Positions 57,400 through 64,000 of a stretch of DNA of 64,000 nucleotides are shown here, one piece after another. The first letter of the stretch is position 1, and the number at the start of each line of letters is the position of its first letter. Both the position numbers and the translations under genes were made by a program. A model generated the notes under the pieces. The model had not been told where the DNA came from and searched no databases. It saw only the letters and a list, made by a program, of their open reading frames with translations. Origin of the DNA: Anthostomella pinea (lineage: Eukaryota; Ascomycota; Sordariomycetes; Xylariales; Xylariaceae); contig CAUWAG010000010.1 of the NCBI GenBank assembly GCA_963556695.1, positions 806,001 through 870,000 on the forward strand. Direction: 5' to 3'.

Positions 57400-58600
57400 T
57401 TGTAAATATCGTAGTTTAATCCCGTTCTTTATAAAATCTCCGGGAAAAAAACCCTTCATAAAATGCTACGGTTTATCCGGAAACGAGCGTTATAATATAG
57501 TACCGGCAACAACTCTATTAAAGGCGTTAATTTTCTTTTTTTACCAGAAGTATTATAAGGTCAATACATGTATAAAAACTTATTTTCCAATATTCAAAGT
57601 TTTTTCATAACAAGCGTGTTCGAAAAATCGGAATTAGTTCTCGTTAACTCGTTTAAAGCTTTAATAGTTTGACTGTAATTTTCGATAAATTGGGGTAAAA
57701 ACTATAACAGGGAAAAAGAGCGTACTTTTAAAACCCGACTTTGCTATTAATTATACCGATCTTTTAATTACACATTGCTTAAAACTTTTGAAAATCAACC
57801 ATAATATATCGATACCGATAATAAAACTAGAACAATAATATTGATAATGCAAAGTTTATATTTACTTAAATCAGCTTATAACCAAGCTTTTTTTAATCGG
57901 TTTAAAATATTTTCGAACGTAGATTATATATTTTTTGTACCGTTTAAAAAAATCAATATATTGTCGATATAAGCTATGTGAAACTCATTCATATAACGGT
58001 AAAAGGCATTATTAATGTAACGTCAAATTATTAAGAGTTTTTTAGTTAGTTTTTTAACCATCCGCCATCTCGTACCCATTCCGCGTCGTTAGCAGCGACT
58101 GTTACAAGTTACGGGTATAGTCAAAGTTATTTTATGCGTTTATTTACGTCTTAAAGTATTTTATATCAAATAGAAGGATAAGTAAAGCCTCTTAATGCGT
58201 TTTTATGGGGGCTTTGACGGCGTGTGTAAGCACGTGACGGCTTTAATAGCATGTCTAAGTAGTGACGGGAAAAAAGAAAAAGAATTATGAGTTTAAATAG
58301 GAATATTTTATACCGATGTAAGCTGTATTTCGTACGAAACTTTATACTTTCTTTTTCTTTTCTCTTTTTTAGAATTCATAATTTGTATTTTATAAAAAGC
58401 ATCGATTAATTTAAAACGTAACAATCTTCTTAATAAAAAACCGTCGATTTTTTTTCATTATAGAGTTAAGTTTTTCATAATTTACGTAAAAACGTAAGCG
58501 TTTCTTAGCCTTACGTACGAATAAAATTTGTATAGTTTTTGAATCGCGAAACAAGGGTTGATAAATCCTTTTTATAAGTTTTTCATAACACATTTATAAC
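57400..58600 (-). mobile_element. RIP-degraded Ty3/gypsy pol (reverse transcriptase to RNase H)
   Basis: Minus-strand fragments align in order with a Ty3/gypsy polyprotein: ILFVRKAKKRLRFYVNYEKLN (58593-58411; family VRKKDGSLRFCVDYRxLN), then an F-R-T-K-Y block near 58320, then RYMNE...AYIDNILIF (about 58015-57950; the YLDD active site reads YIDN), then RLKKA..ADLSKYKL (near 57890), then QFIENYSQTIKALNELTR (near 57660-57640) and an RNase H-like stretch to about 57450. Frames shift between blocks and many stops are present, so it is dead. The reverse transcriptase is split by an inserted repeat (separate entry). Long terminal repeats were not identified with certainty. Confidence 0.8.
58035..58270. 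repeat. About 230-bp dispersed repeat, copy A, inside the gypsy reverse transcriptase
   Basis: Separates the GLTNAP-equivalent region (about 58262-58285) from the RYMNE-equivalent region (about 58015). Its right 190 bp match 60310-60510 in the same orientation, mostly with transition differences. Confidence 0.65.
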
Positions 58601-60309
58601 AAGCCCTTTTTATATGTTTTTAACATTTCATAAATTAAGCTACATTTGAAATAGTGTAAATTTTCAACTCAGTCGATTCTATAATCGACTTTAAGTTCTA
58701 AAAGCAATCATTTATTAAACCCAACTTTATTGAGCACGTTTAAGTACTCGTAATATTAACATAGTATTAGTCTTTTTTATTTTACGTCGTAAATTATTAT
58801 CGTTTTTGTTTAATATTTAGTTCTTCCTTTTTTTATTTATGATACGATCGATTTTAATGATTGTTATCTTATATTTTATGTTATTCTTCATAGCCGTTCG
58901 TATAAAAAAGATAATTTTTATCATAAAGCTTCGAAAAAGTGGTGTTCATATTATTTAACACCGTTTCTCTTTACTGTATGAAAACTTTAAGCATCGTAAT
59001 ATATCTCTTTTAAAATAAACTATTTAAAACGATAGAGGATAACCATGCAAGGCTTTATTAAAAACAGATATCGAAAGACAACTTTAATATATTCTTCGTT
59101 AAACGCCTGTCTTTATCAAAATACTATACGGTTAATAATCGTCGGTATGGTTATAAAACTACGGTTAAAATTCGGATCAAAAGTCTTGTAATATATATAT
59201 ATATATACAATACAAGGGATACTTATATGATAAATGAAATTTTAATTAATCTGTTTGTTTTTTAAAAAGTTTAAAGGTTTAAATATTTTCAAATAACGGG
59301 TTTTTTTAGGTGTTTTTTTTTTTAGTTATGTTAATCAAGTACGCTTAAAATAAATTAAATAAATAGTTTTTAATAACTTAGCTTTTTAAACTGCCTTATC
59401 ATACGTTTATTCTGTGTTTTTGATAGGTGTATTATGGGGTTAATAACGGTCGTTAATTAACCACTAATCAAACTAATTTAAGGCTTAATATATCCCCGTA
59501 TATATGTCTCGTAATAACTGACAGTCGGAACGCCGGCGCTGATACCGACGCCGATAATAATCGCCCGACCTATCCAATATGCCGCCTCGTACTAATAATG
59601 ATCTTCTTCTTAACTTTGACGTTAAATTGTCGCTACGAATCCGAACTATTCGCTCATCGCTTTGTTTTTTATATTTATAATCCGTATTATAAAAGCGCGT
59701 TAATATAGGTTTTTTTTTTTTACAGCCGATAATTTATATAATTTCTACAGCCTTTTAATTTATTTTTCGATACCATCGCATAATTTATAGATTTAAATTT
59801 TCGTATATTTTGATATCATATGATCGATATGTTTACTTTTAATTTTCAATATAATAAATACGGTTTATCTTTTTGATATATTTAGCGAAACCTTTTTCGT
59901 TAATGTTGTCTTCCTTATCATTGCAAGTAAAATTAATAAATAAAAAATTTTCGTTCTGTACATTAAATACTAAAATGTATTAATACTATGTTATTCGACT
60001 AGATACGAGGTAATAAACTTACGTTAAAATCTTAGTTATCGCTTGATCGTTTTATAAAATATTTAGAAAGAAATTCTTATAATAGATAGAATAAATAGAA
60101 TGATCATAAGTTTAAACCAATATTATAACCAAAGTAAAAAAGTAAAACGGCTGTTTTATACGCGTCGGACGGAGTTTTTTTACGATCGGTTAAGCCTAAA
60201 GTTTAATTTATTTTCGGCACAATTTTGATAAGTGTTACAGCAGCTTTAAGCTTATAATTATTTTACATAACTCGACCTGATTGATTTGTTTAATTATTTA
60301 CTACTTGAA

Positions 60310-60510
60310 ACTTTTCTACGCCGTTAATGATAATTTTTACAAACTATATATATATTTGAAGTTATTTTATACGTTTATCTATGTCTTTAGTTATTTTATA
60401 TTAAATAAAGCTATAAGTAAAGCTTCTTAATATGTTTTCGTACGAGCTTTCACGTCATATATAAAAATATAACGGTTTTAACAGTATGTATAAGCAATAA
60501 CGAAAAAAGA
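60310..60510. repeat. Dispersed repeat, copy B
   Basis: Direct-orientation partner of the copy within the gypsy fragment. Shared words include AGTTATTTTAT and ATAAGTAAAGC. Copy B is more AT-shifted than copy A. Confidence 0.65.
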
Positions 60511-61130
60511 GTATTATTATTATTATCGTTTATCTATCTATTTGTTTCTTTCAAATACTTTGAATTTTTTTAAACCCTCTTTCTCGTTTACGTTAATCTC
60601 TTTTCATAAGGTCATTGTTTTTGTTACATTAAACCGAAAAATAAAGTAGTCAAAATTGCGAGCTTTATTCATAAAAATTTCCTTACTAGTTTAGTAATTA
60701 AGCCTTTAATCCGAAACAAAAGTTGTTTTTTTAAAAATCTACAAATACGTCGTAATGATTAAAACAACTTTTTTCATATAATATCATACTTTATATACAT
60801 TACTAATAATAAGATATTATAAATTTTACAGTTTTCAACGCCAAAACATAATATTAATATTATATTAATAAATCATATTATTTTATCCCTAAATCTCGTA
60901 ATTCGGGCTAGTTTAAGGCCTTCAATTATATTAATATTAAGGTATTGTCAAATATTTCCTGCAAACTTTAAATTGACGAGTAAATTCGCACTTGCACTTG
61001 TATTTATGAAATATCTTATTCTTATAAAAGGGAAAAATCCGGTATTAATCATCGTATAATCCATTAAAAGAAAACAACGTTTTAAAATATATATTAAGAA
61101 ATCGAAATAGCCGTTTAGTTTATAAATAGT

Positions 61131-61320
61131 GTTGGATGGAGTGGTGCAGGTGGTGTGGCTGCAGGTGGTCCGCGCACGGACCATGTGGATTGGGGTGGTC
61201 CGAGCGCCCTGGGAACGGTCGACTAGCGACGTTGCCCCCCAGCTCTAGCGCTACGGCAGGCAGGCGCGTTACACCTGTATTTAGGTGTGAATTCGTCCGT
61301 ACCAAAGTAGACACAGAACG
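61131..61320. other. GC-rich island in the AT-rich block
   Basis: About 190 bp of GC-rich DNA with no RIP look. On the minus strand it begins TGTAACGCGCCTGCC at 61273, the style of a fungal LTR 5' end, so a young solo-LTR fragment is possible. The 78-codon open frame here has no family features. Confidence 0.45.
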
Positions 61321-62117
61321 ACGAACGAATGAACCAATATTTCCGCATACGAATTCTCACAAATAGATATTATTTCTATACATTTTTGAAATTATAACTA
61401 AAACTATATATAACTATTCATTTTTAAAATTAAACTAAGGAATTAGAACACTCACTTGTCGATACCTTGTCCATTATTAAAGAGTACTATAATATATTAA
61501 TTTAATATACAATGGAATTTTTAACCGGTTAGGTACATTACACCGTCTTGACGTACATAACCATCTGACTTTTAATAGATTTTAATACTTAATATTGTAT
61601 TTATCTGTATATAATTACACGATAAAAGATTAACTGTTTGAAACATTGAATTTTTTTTACTAAATAAAGGATATTTAAATTTATGGTTATTTAATAAGTT
61701 CATGAATTAAGCTATTAGCAGCTTTAACGGGCTTTATTAAATTAAGAATGGTTCAGTTTTGTAACGGGTATAAGTATATATTGACTAAACGTAATAATTT
61801 ATAAAATAAATTAAAAAGTTTCTACCCAAGAGCTAACGCTGATATCATTTTATATTAACGTCACAGCGCTTTTTTATACCTACTTTACTTTGATGAAACT
61901 TATAAACATAAGCCGCATTTCTAACGGTTTTATTAAGCATTATGAATATTAGTTCAATTAATCTTTCAATAAAGACTTAAAAAAATCCCTTCTTATTACA
62001 GTTTATATATACCGTTGAAGCCCTTATAATCACATATCATAAAGTGTTATTTATCGGTTGATTTAACATAAATCTTTCGAAACGCAACGAAACGTATAAA
62101 ATAACCTTACATATATC

Positions 62118-62195
62118 CCATGTGGTCAATCCTGGAGCCCGGACATGAGTACATGTACCACCATTGAATGTCAAGCTGCCACGCTTGAAAACTAA
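62118..62195. other. Second small GC-balanced island
   Basis: About 80 bp of balanced composition (CATGTGGTCAATCCTGGAGC onward) in otherwise AT-rich DNA. Identity unknown. Confidence 0.5.
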
Positions 62196-62961
62196 GTACT
62201 AACGTAATTAGTCATAATAATGATAAATTTCGGATTAATATATGTAACATCGTTTAACTTTAATAAATATAAACCTTCTCTTAAAAAGATAGCTTTATCC
62301 TTTTTTAATACATACTTCAAGCTTATCTAAAACTACATAAGAAATCATAAAATTCGATAAAATTTTGAGTATTATTTATATTTTATGGCTTGATATAAAT
62401 TTTTAAACCCCACTCTATAAATACCTATTCTTTAAAATTTCTGTTTAACTATGTTATAATAAAATCGATGAAGATAACAAGCTACCTATTACTTATCATA
62501 AAAGCTATTATTATCATTTATAATATGATTTTAATAATACTTTTAGCCGTTTTGTTGAAATTAGATTTATTTATTTATTTAAATGTCTGGGTACAAATTT
62601 AAGCCTTTAGCTTACCAAACCTTTTTAATTAATAGATTTCTTTAATACTTATTTTCTGTTAATATGAAACTTTTCCTTCCTTCTTTAAGATAAACTTAAA
62701 TGTATCTTTAAAAAAATTGAAAGGTTTTACCAAATATTGCGATCTTTTAAAATCTGATTCGACGCTACTTGTTGCTTGTTTTCAAATAGTTCGTTCGTAT
62801 TAAGCGTTTTTAAAAAGTTATACAGTTTAGAAAAAAAAAAAAATTTACGTAGTTAAAGTGCGATTTAATACGCGATTCTTTTTAATATTTTATACTTAAT
62901 ATCAAATATTTCTCTACGTAGTTATAAATAAAATATATAGAAATGGCTTTTATATAAGGCT

Positions 62962-63469
<508 letters not shown>

Positions 63470-64000
63470 TAGAAAAAAAATTGATAAGGAGAAAATATTT
63501 TTTAACCAGTACATTTCTCTAAATTCCTTATTAATAAATCTTAGTATTTATTATACACGCTTTATTAAAAATCCAATTCTTTTTACGTTTCATTGAAATC
63601 CTAAAATAATATCGGTTAAATTTTCAAGCGCGATATTAATACTAATTTCGACAATAATAAATTCCGTTTTCTTATTAACTTTTTTACAGATCCTATATAA
63701 TCTTATATTAAAAACCGACACAACGTCTTTATATTTTGTTTTTTTGATTTTTAACTTTCGAATTTTAAAATACATAAAAGTCTTAAACTTTCTTATCCCA
63801 TAGTTTTTATTATTCTATAAGCTTTATAAACGTCTTTATATTACGGTTATTATTGTGATGCTTGCTACGTCGCTACCATCGGCGATGGTTCTGGACTCAT
63901 GCGACAGCACGTGACCTCCTGGACGACTGGTTGTCCCAGACCCACTAGGGCTCTGAATTGTGGAGCGGACACACTTATCTCGTTGCCCACCAGATTTGGC

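Noticed and set aside
51289..59457. Inverted 14-mers ATTAACGACCGTTA (51298-51311) and its reverse (59444-59457) as ends of an 8-kb element
   Set aside because: Similarity does not extend beyond the short, partly palindromic word; chance is likely in AT-rich DNA.
59510..59650. Possible gag start (CGCCGGCGCTGATACCGACG region)
   Set aside because: Locally GC-richer and faintly gag-like, but too short and frame-broken to assign.

Overview
The window is nuclear DNA of a filamentous ascomycete. Genes carry short GT-AG introns with CTRAC-like branch points, codons are GC-biased, and the gene set (MVP1, DCN1, EDC3, LIG4, PIF1, FUR1, FEX1, COX4 and two mitoribosomal proteins) is typical of Pezizomycotina. 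I would guess a Hypocreales-like Sordariomycete; the species cannot be named from sequence alone. All exon coordinates were read by eye from splice signals and reading-frame continuity.

Bases 1-50,440 are a normal gene-rich arm. In order: 3' part of mitoribosomal uL15m (+), sorting nexin MVP1 (+), cullin-neddylation factor DCN1 (+), mitoribosomal bS6m/MRP17 (-), a large unrecognised fungal nuclear-type protein with polyQ (-), a 4-kb gene-free stretch with several minisatellites, cytochrome c oxidase subunit 4 (-), a Nudix hydrolase (-), a GPI-anchored aspartic protease (+), an NmrA-like reductase (-), a frameshifted acyltransferase-3 gene (-), a Stealth-family glycosyl-phosphotransferase with an EF-hand (+), an unrecognised 844-residue protein whose C terminus resembles the HicA fold (-), fluoride exporter FEX1 (-), uracil phosphoribosyltransferase FUR1 (+), DNA ligase IV (-), PIF1 helicase (+), decapping activator EDC3 (+) and a small cysteine-rich protein (-). 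Most are housekeeping genes with no shared pathway. The clearest functional pairing is LIG4/PIF1, divergently transcribed from about 0.7 kb that contains an MCB-type ACGCGT box.

Bases 50,440-63,860 are an AT-rich, gene-poor block with the character of RIP (repeat-induced point mutation) damage. Inside it are: a 1.86-kb pogo/Fot1-type DNA transposon with 54-bp terminal inverted repeats, TA target duplication and a DD35D transposase carrying two in-frame stops (this element is NOT AT-shifted, so it arrived after or escaped the RIP); a RIP-degraded 1.42-kb element with 41-bp inverted repeats; a RIP-degraded Ty3/gypsy pol on the minus strand whose reverse transcriptase is itself split by a ~230-bp repeat that has a second copy 2.2 kb away; small GC-rich islands; and a ~500-bp ATT trinucleotide microsatellite. 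Normal base composition returns in the last 140 bases.

No tRNA, rRNA, CRISPR array or biosynthetic gene cluster was seen.
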